Below, one piece after another: positions 10,437-20,385 of a DNA stretch of 64,000 bases. A model generated the notes under the pieces. It was not told the DNA's origin and searched no databases. It worked only from the letters and a program-made list of their open reading frames with translations. Source of the stretch: Syncephalis plumigaleata (taxonomy: Eukaryota; Zoopagomycota; Zoopagomycetes; Zoopagales; Piptocephalidaceae); the NCBI GenBank assembly GCA_025201365.1, contig JAIXMF010000012.1, positions 496,001-560,000 of the forward strand. The letters are read 5' to 3'. The translations under genes and the position numbers were made by a program. Within the stretch, counting starts at the first letter, position 1, and each line of letters begins with the position of its first letter.

Positions 10437-13400
10437 ACTGGAGCCCAATGCGGGGACGGGTATTCCTATGGCGAGGGACTGTAATCCTCCTCCTAGATTC
10501 ACTGGAGAGAATGTTAAGGAGTTTATGCACCATTACGAACGCTACGCCGACTGGCTAGGCTGGAACAATGAGGCGAAGATAGAGTGTATCGTGAGTTATC
10601 TCACTCCAGATGCGACGGAGCTTGTGCTCATCCACCCCGGCACGTCCACCGGCGACTGGCCGCAAGTCAAGGAAATGCTACTCACCAATTATCGTCGGCG
10701 GCTAACTACTAGGTCGCCACGTGAGGTGTTAGCAGACTTACTGCGGAAAGGATTCGACTATGACGATCCGGAGTCATATTTGTCGAGGTACGCCACAGTC
10801 ACATCGTGTGTTCCGAACATGTCCGATAGCGAGAAAGCCGAGAGAGTATTCGACATCCTAGATGTGGATTTCAAGGAACGTTGCATGAATCACCTAGGCA
10901 GGAACTTTACCTTTGAGGAACTGCGGGAAGTGATCTTAGATTTGAAGTACAAGAGTAATCTTATCGGGAAGTCTTTGAAGAGAAGCGAGGAGTCCAAGGA
11001 AGCCCAGTCACGTAAGCAAGAACACAAGGAGCGTGACGACGAGCAAGATCTGTACGACAAGGTGGCTAAGATGGTATTACAAGTGGTCGAGAAGCGAGAA
11101 AACACCAAAAAGGTTCAGCGTCCCATGCGGTGTATTTACTGTGATGCTACTGACCATTGGAAGCCGGAATGCACGACGTTGACTGAGGATCTACGCAACG
11201 GGATAGTTAGGATGGTGGAAGGAAAGGTAGCATATCCCGACGGCGGTCACATACCTCTCAATAGCGGACGAGGCGGCATGCGCAGTTTCATTACCGAAGG
11301 AGTCAAGGTTCGGCATATCGCGCTCCAGGAACGGGAGAGACCGGTTGGATATGACGTATGTTGGCAGGAGATGACCAACCCGGAAGCGGTAGCACCCGAA
11401 ATCCTGGTCAACGATCCATTTCAAGTGAACCACAAGCGTGCGAGGGTAGGTGCTGATCGGGAACAATCGGATGCTATGGTAGTGGATACTCGCGAAGCCG
11501 GTACAATGACGGAAAAGGCGAAGCGTGCACCACCTACTTTTCAGTATAGAGCACCCGTAGAGGAAGGAAGAGTGCCGGAAGAGGTCATCAATAGAGTGTT
11601 GCAACAGTCGCAGGTGACTATGAGTTTCGATGAGTTCATGGTCGTGTCACCAACAGCTAGAAAGGTCGTTAATGAAATGGTGTCAAGGAAGAGGGTCCCG
11701 ATTGAGCCGAGTACCAACATGGTAGCCACTTACCAAATAAGGGAAGGGATCGAAGATCCATACGACAACGTGGTCGAGAGGAAGGAAGTCACGCGAGTTG
11801 CCAGACCTACTGCGGCAGTAATGGGTACGGTTGCGGGTATCCCCGTGAATATTGTCGTAGATCCTGGATCTGAGATCACGATCATGTCTGGACGTTTCTA
11901 CGACAGGATTGGTCGACTACCTTTGGATACCTCCAAGGTGTACAGCATGGGTAACGCTTCTGGTACCAGTTCGACAGCTAGAGGGTTGTGTCCCAATGTG
12001 CCCATAGAAGTTGGCAGCGTGCGAGTTCCTGCTCATATCGTGGTGATCGATGGCACTCCGTTCGACGCGTTGGTTGGTATGCCCTGGTTGGAACAAGCTC
12101 AGTGGGAGATCAGACGTGAGGGCAACGGTTCTTGGTACTACTTACGTGATAGTGAGCACTCCGTGAGGTTCCCTGCGGCACCTCTGGCTCCAATGAGCAT
12201 CAGGCACGAGAATTACGTCCGACTACACTCGAACAGGATTACGTTGGACTCCGGTGTGGATGATGAGCTGGACAAGGACGAGGAATTGTTAGGCGTGGTC
12301 ACGGTGAGAAGCTTTTCCGACAACGAGGAGACTTACATGACGTGCGCGGCGAAGTACAAGCCTGTCGGTAAGAAGAAGCTACCAATAGCGGTGCCGGTAC
12401 CATCGAACGAGCGTCCTCAGGAGTTGGCAAGTGTTGTGCGACCTTTGGCGAAGAGGCTTACGGAGGAACGCCTTGCGGCAATGGTGATCGGTGACGACGT
12501 CCTGCGAAAGGAAGAAGTAGCGTTTTTCAAGCAGCAATTACTTACCGTGGATCAAGCCTTTGCGTTCAATGACGAGGAGATGGGCCTGTTACGTCCTGAG
12601 GTGGAGCCGCCTATCAGGATACCTACCGTGAAGCATGAGCCGTGGTATCAGCGATCCATACCTATCCCGAGGGCGATCTTCGATCAAGTGGTGGAGCTGC
12701 TGCGTGTCAAGATGGAGAGTGGAGTCATCGAGTCAAGCAGTGGAGCCTACAGTAACCGGTGGTTCGTGATAGCCAAGAAGGACAAGAAGAAGTTGCACTT
12801 CATACAAGACTTGCAGCAAGTTAACTCAGTAACCGTCAAGAATGCTAATACGCCACCGTTGAGTGAAGAACTGATAGAAGATGTGTCCGGTCGCGCCATT
12901 ATATCTACGTTCGATCTGTATTCTGGGTATGACCAAATCCCCATTGATGTGCGTGACAGAGATATCTTTGCGCTCAATACACCTATTGGGTTGGTACGTA
13001 TGACGAGATTGCCGATGGGTTGGTGCAATAGTGTCGGCATCTTCCAGCGCATCGTCACTAAGGTGTTGAGACATCATATGCCGGAGAAGGTTGCTATATT
13101 TGTCGATGATGGTGTGGTGAAGGGACCTATGGAGGCTGAGCAACACGAGGTGCTGCCTGGAGTGAGGAAGTATGTGTATGATCATGTGCTTGATGTGGTG
13201 AAGGTGATGGCGACACTGAAGGAGGCTGGTTTGACGGTGAGCGGAATGAAGTGCAGATTCGGCATGAGCGAGGTGGAAGTGCTAGGTTATCAGTGCACTC
13301 CTAGTGGAAGGACAGTGACCGAAGAGAAGGCTGAGAAGATACAGAAGTGGCCAGTACCTGTTAACAAGACGGAAGTGCGATCGTTCGTGGCTTGTTGCGC

Positions 13401-15354
13401 GTTCTATAGGCCATTGATATCGCAGTTCTCTATCGTCGCGGAGCCGTTGTATCATCTTCAGAAGAAGTCAGTGCCGTTCTATTGGGGCGAGGAGCAGCAA
13501 CGCAGTTTCGAGGAATTGAAGAGACGGATTTCCACTTACCCGGTGATTACACCTCCTGATTATGGTACTGGTGCAAAGTTCTTGGTGCTTACGGTCGATG
13601 CCAGTCCCGTAGGTGCTGGTGCTGTCCTGGGACAAGAAGGAGCCGACGGAATAAGGAGAGCGGTCAGATATGAAAGCTGCTTATTCAATCCTACGCAGAG
13701 GAGGTACGCGCAGGTAAAGAGGGAGTTATACGGTCTGTATCAGATGGTGAAGAAGCTGCGGAAATATGTGCACGGCGTGCATTTCATCATAGAGACTGAC
13801 GCTCGGTCGGTGATCGGTATGTTGAAGAAGCCGGACTTACCGAATGATGCAGCAAGTAGATGGGTAGCTTATCTTGCGTTGTTCGATTACGAAATATGTC
13901 ACATTCCCGGTGACAAGAACGTAGTGGCGGACGCGCTGAGCAGGACCACTCTAGATGAGCGAGAGCTATCGGACAGCGGAGACGAAGACGTGCTGTGGAA
14001 CTACAGGATCGTGGAGCTGGATGAGGAAGAAGAGGAGATGTCTGTCGACAAGGTACAACAAGTTAGCGCTGATAGCACGAAAGGTGACCCATATTATCAA
14101 TTGTTACACTACCTGAGCAAGGGCTACTTACCAGAGGGTTCGACGGACGCGGATCGGCGGAGGATACGGGAACAAGCAAAGAAGTTCTTCTTGCATGATG
14201 GATTGCTGTTCAAACGCGACAAGAGAGGTATGCCTAAGCGAGTGATCGAGGAGGCCAAAGAGCAAGTCAGAATAGTAGTAGCGGTACATCAAGGACACCC
14301 CTTCGCGCATCGAGGAGTGGAGTCTACTTACCGCCTGTGCAGCAATCGATTTTATTGGCCTAAGATGTACGATACCTGCAAGGAAGTGGTGAAGACGTGT
14401 GACGCCTGCCAGCGATGCGGACATCGAGAGGAAGTGGAAGAGTTGAAGCCATTCTTGGGTTCTACTTTGTTCAAGCGGGTAGGAATTGACTTGATGAGGA
14501 TGCCACGTTCGGAGGACGGCAAGGAGTATCTAGCGGTAGCCAGGGACGACTTCAGCGGATGGGTAGAAGCTAGAGCGCTAGAGAAGAATACGGCGGTAGA
14601 AGTGTACAAATTCTTGTACGAGGAGGTTATATGCAGGTTCGGAATACCGGGGGAGGTGATAGCGGATAGAGGAGAACTGTACGGGAAGCAAGTGCGTGAA
14701 GCAGCTATGGAGGATGGTATCGTGCTGCACTTCACTACTGCTTATCATCCGCAGACGAATGGCATGGTGGAGCGAGGACACCAAGAGTTGAAGAGAGGGT
14801 TAGTCAAGCTAGTAGGAGAAGACGTAACGCAGTGGCCTAAGTACTTACATGCTGTACTGTGGGCTGACCGAATAACGACGAAGAGGACGACAGGAAGAAG
14901 CCCATATCAGCTGGTATACGGACAGAGTTGCGTACTCCCGTTCGACATAGAAGAGGAAACCTGGTTGACAATACCGTGGAAGAAGGAGGTGTCAACGGAA
15001 GAATTGTTAGCAACACGTGCTGAGCAATTATTAGTCAACGCGTGGGTAAGAGAAGGAGCGGGGGTGAAATTAGACAGGGCAAGACGTCAGAACAAACGCT
15101 ATTACGATGACAAGAAGAACGTGAGAGAGGGACGATTGACGGAAGGTGACATGGTGCTGATGAGGCAACAAAAAGTCGTACCTAGGTACCATGGCAAGCT
15201 AGTCGCCAAGTGGAGCGGTCCATATGTAGTGGTTGACTGTCCAGCACGAGGAGTGTATCTGTTGGCAGAATTAGATGGTACAGTTATGAAGACAAGCGTG
15301 TCCGGTCATCGCCTTAAGCGATATTTTGCGCCAATGAAGTTGGCTGCTGAATGA
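10396..15354 (+). CDS. gag-pol polyprotein of the Ty3/gypsy element
   Basis: This is a single open frame of about 1,650 codons. The first ATG in frame is at 10,396, inside the 5' LTR, and the frame is open still further upstream. Parts in order are: a gag capsid-like region; a CCHC zinc knuckle (CIYCDATDHWKPEC); an aspartic-protease-like block (IVVDPGSEITIM); reverse transcriptase (LPMGWCNS, then FVDD as the active-site box); RNase H (LTVDASPVGAGAVLG); the integrase zinc-binding HHCC region ending CDACQRC; and the integrase core with ADRGELYG and YHPQTNGMVER. Gag and pol are fused in one frame, so no frameshift signal is needed. A gag/pol ratio would have to come from processing or another mechanism. 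Confidence 0.9.
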   Translation: MATHVRPVNNPPPQLEPNAGTGIPMARDCNPPPRFTGENVKEFMHHYERYADWLGWNNEAKIECIVSYLTPDATELVLIHPGTSTGDWPQVKEMLLTNYRRRLTTRSPREVLADLLRKGFDYDDPESYLSRYATVTSCVPNMSDSEKAERVFDILDVDFKERCMNHLGRNFTFEELREVILDLKYKSNLIGKSLKRSEESKEAQSRKQEHKERDDEQDLYDKVAKMVLQVVEKRENTKKVQRPMRCIYCDATDHWKPECTTLTEDLRNGIVRMVEGKVAYPDGGHIPLNSGRGGMRSFITEGVKVRHIALQERERPVGYDVCWQEMTNPEAVAPEILVNDPFQVNHKRARVGADREQSDAMVVDTREAGTMTEKAKRAPPTFQYRAPVEEGRVPEEVINRVLQQSQVTMSFDEFMVVSPTARKVVNEMVSRKRVPIEPSTNMVATYQIREGIEDPYDNVVERKEVTRVARPTAAVMGTVAGIPVNIVVDPGSEITIMSGRFYDRIGRLPLDTSKVYSMGNASGTSSTARGLCPNVPIEVGSVRVPAHIVVIDGTPFDALVGMPWLEQAQWEIRREGNGSWYYLRDSEHSVRFPAAPLAPMSIRHENYVRLHSNRITLDSGVDDELDKDEELLGVVTVRSFSDNEETYMTCAAKYKPVGKKKLPIAVPVPSNERPQELASVVRPLAKRLTEERLAAMVIGDDVLRKEEVAFFKQQLLTVDQAFAFNDEEMGLLRPEVEPPIRIPTVKHEPWYQRSIPIPRAIFDQVVELLRVKMESGVIESSSGAYSNRWFVIAKKDKKKLHFIQDLQQVNSVTVKNANTPPLSEELIEDVSGRAIISTFDLYSGYDQIPIDVRDRDIFALNTPIGLVRMTRLPMGWCNSVGIFQRIVTKVLRHHMPEKVAIFVDDGVVKGPMEAEQHEVLPGVRKYVYDHVLDVVKVMATLKEAGLTVSGMKCRFGMSEVEVLGYQCTPSGRTVTEEKAEKIQKWPVPVNKTEVRSFVACCAFYRPLISQFSIVAEPLYHLQKKSVPFYWGEEQQRSFEELKRRISTYPVITPPDYGTGAKFLVLTVDASPVGAGAVLGQEGADGIRRAVRYESCLFNPTQRRYAQVKRELYGLYQMVKKLRKYVHGVHFIIETDARSVIGMLKKPDLPNDAASRWVAYLALFDYEICHIPGDKNVVADALSRTTLDERELSDSGDEDVLWNYRIVELDEEEEEMSVDKVQQVSADSTKGDPYYQLLHYLSKGYLPEGSTDADRRRIREQAKKFFLHDGLLFKRDKRGMPKRVIEEAKEQVRIVVAVHQGHPFAHRGVESTYRLCSNRFYWPKMYDTCKEVVKTCDACQRCGHREEVEELKPFLGSTLFKRVGIDLMRMPRSEDGKEYLAVARDDFSGWVEARALEKNTAVEVYKFLYEEVICRFGIPGEVIADRGELYGKQVREAAMEDGIVLHFTTAYHPQTNGMVERGHQELKRGLVKLVGEDVTQWPKYLHAVLWADRITTKRTTGRSPYQLVYGQSCVLPFDIEEETWLTIPWKKEVSTEELLATRAEQLLVNAWVREGAGVKLDRARRQNKRYYDDKKNVREGRLTEGDMVLMRQQKVVPRYHGKLVAKWSGPYVVVDCPARGVYLLAELDGTVMKTSVSGHRLKRYFAPMKLAAE

Positions 15355-15387
15355 AGTCAATGCTGACTTCAATTGGGCCCTGGAGAT

Positions 15388-15787
15388 TGTGGTGCGGACA
15401 CATCGTCTCCATAAGACATTAATTAAAAAAGTATATAATTCACGATGTCGCTTGCAATACTTTTGCGGTTGCATTGCACGTTTGTATGTTGTGACTTACC
15501 TAACCAGATATTCATACATATATAAGCTTCTACGAAGCACGTAAATTATAATAAAATAAGTTCCGTTTTGAAATAGTTTGTGTGTGTGTCCTATCATTGT
15601 CCCTAGTCAGAGTTGGCTAGTGTTCTTTATACGCAGAGAGAGAAAGCTGTACGAGTGTACAGTTGGGAAAGAGATACACGACGGATTATTACGAGCGATT
15701 CATTAAGCCTAGTTACATTGCCGCCCAACGAGCTAGGAGAAGCAACATGGCTACCCACGTCAGACCCGTCAATAACCCCCCGCCACA
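15388..15787 (+). repeat. 3' LTR of the Ty3/gypsy element
   Basis: This is identical by eye to the 5' LTR over all 400 bp. The stretch just before it (15,360-15,387) has only a weak purine run (CTGGAGAT). Its AATTGGGCCC is partly complementary to the primer-site region after the 5' LTR. Confidence 0.93.
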
Positions 15788-15961
15788 TGTATGTAGTGGG
15801 ATAAGGTAGAATGAGTGAATAAATTGTAATGAATAGAGAAAGCAACAGTGAAATGAATGGAGTAGCAAGTATAGAAATGTTTGTATGCAGTGATTTAAAT
15901 TGTTAATGACAATAGTAGTACATTTATTGAACAGAATTGCATGATACACCAGTGATGACAT

Positions 15962-18350
15962 TTAAGGAGCGTACCGTGGTCGCTTTGGTGGTTGATCGGC
16001 CTGGTCGGATTGTGAGTGGCTAGCAAGCTCGCGCTTGTTCGTTTCTTCCAATGAATTAAGCCATGGATGCTGCAGGGCATCCTTGACCGTCATTCGTTGG
16101 ATAGGATTCAATTGAAGAAGACGGTTAATAAAATCAATACCTAACAGTATTCGTTATAGTTAGCTGATTTTATTAGTGTACTCGTAACCTACCTTCGTGC
16201 ACAGGTTCATTGAAATTTATAATTTTAAATGGTGTTTGTTCATTTAAAACTTCCTTTAGGCACTCTTTATAAGTGCGCTTACCCATGCATCCCGGGAATG
16301 GATGATCATCTATAGTATATCGCGTTAGCTATCATTAATTTTAAGCAGAGATTAACTTACGGCATAGTAGCAAATATGTAAGCACGCCTACGCCCCACAT
16401 ATCGCCACTTGTACTGCATCCAAGGTACGAATTTAAAATATAGGCGACTTTCTGCATACCGATATCACCTTGGTTTATGAAGGATTGCACAATTGTTGTC
16501 GCATCTTCCTGGCACAAGAGGATTTCCGGTGCCGTATACATTGGGGTGCCAATAAGCGACTGGATAGGCGTATATGGATATACGAATTCGTGCGACAATC
16601 CAAAATCTGCCAAGAGGATGTGTGTACAGTCCTTGTCCTTGAAAAGAACATTTTCCAGCTATGTTTGTGTTAATATTTGTAATAAAGCAAATAAATAAAT
16701 GACTTACTTTTATGTCTAATTGTAATTGGATTACATTAAATAAATCACCATGAGTACACATTATTAGTTAATCCTAAGCACAGCTGATTACTTACCAAGG
16801 TGAGCGGTATTGGCGTTGTGCAAATCCTAATAGTATATGGTTAATATAGCTTTAATAGTAGTCATAGTTGTATTACTTACCTGAAGCGCCAACAGGATTT
16901 GGCGGACAATTGCCTTGACCTTGTCTTCAGGGAGAAGTATTGGGGTTTTCTTAATGTAGTCTAAAAGACTACCTCCCTTAGCGAGTTCCGCGACAACAAA
17001 CGTGCCATAGTCATTTTGATTGAAGTTAATGACACGTAAAATATTTTGTTGTTTGCGAAATTTTCGCATTATGCCCCATTCGTTTTCCAGTGCCGTATTG
17101 CCGCTATGGGCTTGCTTGATCGCCACTTCTTCCCCGGCAGTGCGCGATATTCCTTTGTAGACGGCGCCGAAACCGCCACTAGATGCGCACGTTAGCTATT
17201 CATTATAGAATTTCCCTGTATTTAGCTATTTGGTCGCTTACCTGCCGAGACACTTTGTAGTATGATAGTACTCTCCGAGCATCTGTACCGTGTTAGTAGT
17301 AATATTGTATACATTTGTCTCCATTTACCTGTGTGTAATAAACAGGCAACACCTGCTCTGATTCTGCGTGTTCTAACGCAGTATATAAAAATTTGTCTAT
17401 ATATATAATTAGTTCAAATTTGTAAAGAAGGCTATAACTTACAATCGCCCATGGTTATCTTCATAATACCAACGTTTATAAATGTTCTATGTTCATTTTC
17501 TTGTATATTGTTTACTACAGAGTTGATTAGCATGAGTATTCGACCGTACATACCAATAACTTACTAAATAAGGCAGCAGGACCTCCATTCTAATAAACAA
17601 TTAGTTAAACGTTCAATACATTTGAGCATAGTACTTACTATGATATGGATCTTGCCATTCTTCTAATGAGCTGCAGGTTAGATTATATCCATCGTTTAAT
17701 ATGATTATGATCTTACCTCTGATATATCAAGAGCACAGATCGTATCGAGAGGAAACTTATAGTCACTAATATGTTGCAATTAGCAAGTAGATCAAAGTGA
17801 CGTAATAGTAACTTACCAGTCCGCCCCATTACCGAATGATAGTTTGCCGCCACGGTAAAGTAACAATTCTGTAGATAAGTTAGTTATTGTCGCCAGTATC
17901 ATTTAAACACAGCTTACCTTGCTTATTATCCTCTTCTGGCGTTATCCACCCTACTAGCTTCGCGCGTTTCTCCTGCTGAAGCTTGAGCCACTCAAAAGGC
18001 ACACGAATAAATTTACTGTGCTTTTTCCCTATACCTGAGCCACCGTCGCCAGCAGATGATAGTTGTGCTGGCTTTGGCGATAACACCGCTGTTTGAGCAG
18101 GCACCGACTCCGAGGCAGCAGCAGCGACAGTGGTAGTAGTAGAAGCAGTAGCAGTGGCAGTAGCAACAGTAGTAGGAGAGGTGGTAGCGGTAGTAGTAGC
18201 AGCAGTGGCGGTAGCGGGAATAGGAGCTGAAGTAAAAGCGGCAATACGTACTCTTCCACCGTTAATACCAGCGGTAGTAGCTGGTATTAGAATAGGTGCG
18301 GACTTTGACGCTGGCACTCGTACTGGTGCTGGACCGGCACGTCGTTCCAT
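15962..18350 (-). CDS. FHA-domain protein kinase (Chk2/Rad53-like), left-arm copy
   Basis: This is the mirror copy of the gene at 24,573-26,961, with the same exon structure and the same span (2,389 bp). ATG is at 18,350 and TAA at 15,964-15,962. It has an Ala/Thr/Pro-rich N-terminus, an FHA-like region in several tiny exons, then a kinase domain with GSGGFG, VAIK, HLDIKLEN, DFG and APE motifs. FHA followed by a Ser/Thr kinase is the layout of the checkpoint kinases Chk2/Rad53/Cds1, so a DNA-damage role is possible but not proven. I noticed no inactivating difference from the other copy. Its promoter region (18,351-18,600) is shared with the right-arm gene, so both copies may be expressed. 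Confidence 0.8.
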
Positions 18351-19604
18351 CTTGAGAGCGCAATCGTTAAGTATATAACTGTAAGGGTATAGAAAGCAGG
18401 AGTGGAGCTGTATGGGATAAGTAAAAGCTTGCGCGTAAACCGAGGTTGAACTAGGTAGTGGATAGAACTGGAAGAGTAGCGGAATAAGAGGTTGTGCATA
18501 GCCCAGTACCTACTGTCGCCATCACTAGTGGCTTTATATAACGCAGCACATAGGTCATAAAACTGAAGCTTTAGCTTATACCGCTACACTTCGTCCAGTA
18601 CGCTTTGTACCTGTGAATATTTCAAGCTCCTACTGCGTAGAACTGAGCAGAACTGAACAGCTCTAACACTATAATAATCACATGTTTTTTACGATCTTTG
18701 CTAATACTTGACCGATTTCGACGCGGCAAGTTTGCTTACATTGCTTGACACTTGGTAGAATACGCCGTGCACATTTAATGTAAATATCTTTATTCATGAT
18801 AAATTTACAGAGTGTAGAAGATATTGGTCGTCAAGATAAACAAGCAAAGTGACTGCGCTCTTGCATCGTCTTTATTTGGAAGGTGGCTTCACTCTGCGTA
18901 AAGAAGTCACGATCTGTCTGATTATTGACAAAGCACTTCCGCACCGATATCGTTTACCAGGATCCCCTTCCTTTCTTTCCTCTTTTACTAGTGCTTATGA
19001 GGTTGGCAGTTCATCCCATTCTTTCGACGCTGTTGGCTCATGCCAATTCAGATATCGCAAGCTATCGTTTTCCTCATTTCTTTGTTCACTTATCCAACAC
19101 AACGCTTCCAAAAACGATTATCAAACAGCTATTCCATCTAGGTTACACAATCCTTACCAAAAAATTCTCACGCCGTTATTCCACCTATGCACTGTAGTCA
19201 TGTCACTACAATATCGCATTGCAACCTAGCTTAATCCTGTGCACGTTGTCACCGTCAACTACTATTTAGTCCTAGCCCATCAGAACTAACCGACCGCACA
19301 CTGCATCCGTTATCTTTCTCAACTGTCTACGTCTTTTGCGCTTTTTATTTCTCTTCCGTTTTCCACCATCATTCTGCTACTCTTTTCTTGTAATGACACT
19401 TCCTACATAATACTGTCGCTTATATACATAGAATGAGTTATCCTTTATTATATTTGTTCGTATGGCGGTAACAATAAGTATGCTAATAGGTACTATATAT
19501 TTGCGCTTTATTTGCTTGAATGTACACATGCATGGGACATTGGTTGCTGGAGCTACAGTCGAAAGTAGCAGCGAGCTTAAGTGACTGGAGGTAGTTCAGA
19601 GTAG
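18351..19604. other. left-arm interval between the kinase and the small gene; unassigned (mirrored at 23319-24572)
   Basis: This stretch is upstream of the kinase (minus) and of the small gene (plus), so it should hold two divergent promoters. An open frame of 126 codons on the plus strand (18,849-19,229) overlaps another of 90 codons. Short purine-driven open stretches exist on the other strand (for example SLRYLNWHEPTASKEWDELP). None resembles a known protein or has convincing intron signals. I cannot tell whether a gene is present. Confidence 0.35.
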
Positions 19605-20258
19605 TGGAACGGGGCACGCACTGCGATACAGTTTTCATCGAGCGCTGCTAAACCAGCTCTCCTTAAGTAAGCTGTTATGGTTGTAGTAATCCGCAATCAA
19701 TGTAAGCAATACTTGAATGTCTTGAATAGTTGGAAGGCTAATAAAGGTAGCAGAGTTCTGCTATTACAAGACACTCATTTATCGCGGTAGGTAGATGTTG
19801 TGTATGTCCGCTATTACGCTGATCGAAAGATTGCTCAATAGTATTCCGTGGGGAATTCTAGGACATACAACGGCATCTGCCTCGCTACCCTTTTGCTACT
19901 AACCATTTTGCTTAATTAGATAGCCGTTTATTCATATTACGAGAATACGCGCAACGCACAACAATAGTTAGAAGGTAAGTAAATATGGCCACTCGTGCAT
20001 ACATTCAATATTAATAGCTGCCGTTTACTAATTACACTCTTTATTATTCATTTACAACGCTATCAACCATTTAATTACTGCCATTATAGTCTAGATATCG
20101 CAATCATAGGAAGCATATTTGGGTTGCCTAAGCCAGCATTGTTTGGCTTAGGAGGGATAGGGGTAGCTTACTGGTCTATGGCCGGTATTGCTTTGGGTGT
20201 ACACAAATATGCTTCCTATGCGGGCTTTCCTTCACTTAATAAACATATTATAGCATAA
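19605..20258 (+). CDS. unidentified small, possibly membrane protein, left-arm copy (5' end uncertain)
   Basis: Four putative exons join in one frame: 19605-19666, 19730-19786, 19924-19974 and 20090-20258, separated by GT...AG introns, one with a perfect TACTAAC branch site. The product includes SSSAAKPALL, LLLQDTHLSRRLFILREYAQRT and then a hydrophobic Gly-rich C-terminal segment (SLDIAIIGSIFGL, LFGLGGIGVAYWSMAGIALGV), suggesting one or two membrane helices. A small mitochondrial or organellar membrane protein would fit, but I do not recognise the family and the start codon is not resolved. The last exon contains nested inverted repeats. The stop codon coincides with the inner end of the repeat arm. 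Confidence 0.45.
20106..20219 (+). repeat. nested inverted repeats inside an exon (also in the right arm)
   Basis: ATAGGAAGCATATTTG (20,106-20,121) is the perfect 16-bp reverse complement of 20,204-20,219. Inside it CCTAAGCCA (20,127-20,135) pairs with TGGCTTAGG (20,144-20,152) around an 8-base loop. The transcript could fold into a long hairpin with an internal stem-loop. Confidence 0.75.
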
Positions 20259-20385
20259 CTTTATTCACTGCTGATACAAGAGACGACATCCAGACAATAT
20301 GTACTAATTCCCATTCTAAATGTCAACCAACTAATACTCAACAACAATAGCAATATACCGGAATAATCAACCACGCTAATGCTTA
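20259..20385 (+). repeat. diverged direct repeat X, copy 1
   Basis: This starts immediately after the inner end of the left arm and aligns by eye with 28,025-28,145 in the same orientation. Shared blocks include AATATGTACTAATTCCCA and CTAATACTCAACAACAA, with clear substitutions and small gaps. It is much more diverged than the two arms are from each other. Confidence 0.7.

Larger units (their letters stand above)
10037..15787 (+). mobile_element. Ty3/gypsy (Metaviridae) LTR retrotransposon, whole-looking, nested in the left arm
   Basis: Two 400-bp LTRs (10,037-10,436 and 15,388-15,787), beginning TGTGGTGCGG and ending CCGCCACA, enclose one long gag-pol frame in the order gag, protease, reverse transcriptase, RNase H, integrase, typical of Ty3/gypsy. 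A 4-bp flanking duplication, TGTA (10,033-10,036 and 15,788-15,791), is inferred by comparison with the empty site in the other arm. The LTRs are identical by eye, so the insertion is very young. I saw no break in the frame. No chromodomain is visible; the C-terminus ends soon after a GPY/F-like block (KWSGPYVVV). Confidence 0.95.
9203..20258 (+). repeat. left arm of giant inverted repeat (contains the nested LTR element)
   Basis: From 15,788 to 20,258 this arm pairs with 27,135-22,665 on the opposite strand with no length difference: right position = 42,923 minus left position, confirmed at the kinase start and stop and at the inner end. The outer segment 9,203-10,036 pairs with 27,936-27,132. 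Only a handful of differences are visible: Ala/Thr and Gly/Ser codon changes in the small gene, one extra 28-bp unit at 9,326-9,381, and the LTR element at 10,037-15,787. The pairing ends outwards near a GAGCAAGGAAGGG sequence and inwards exactly at the stop codon of the small gene. Confidence 0.93.

Noticed and set aside
18130-18378. 82-codon Val/Ala-rich frame on the plus strand (mirror at 24,545-24,793)
   Set aside because: It is antisense to the Ala/Thr-rich first exon of the FHA-kinase gene; complement of GCT/ACT codon runs.
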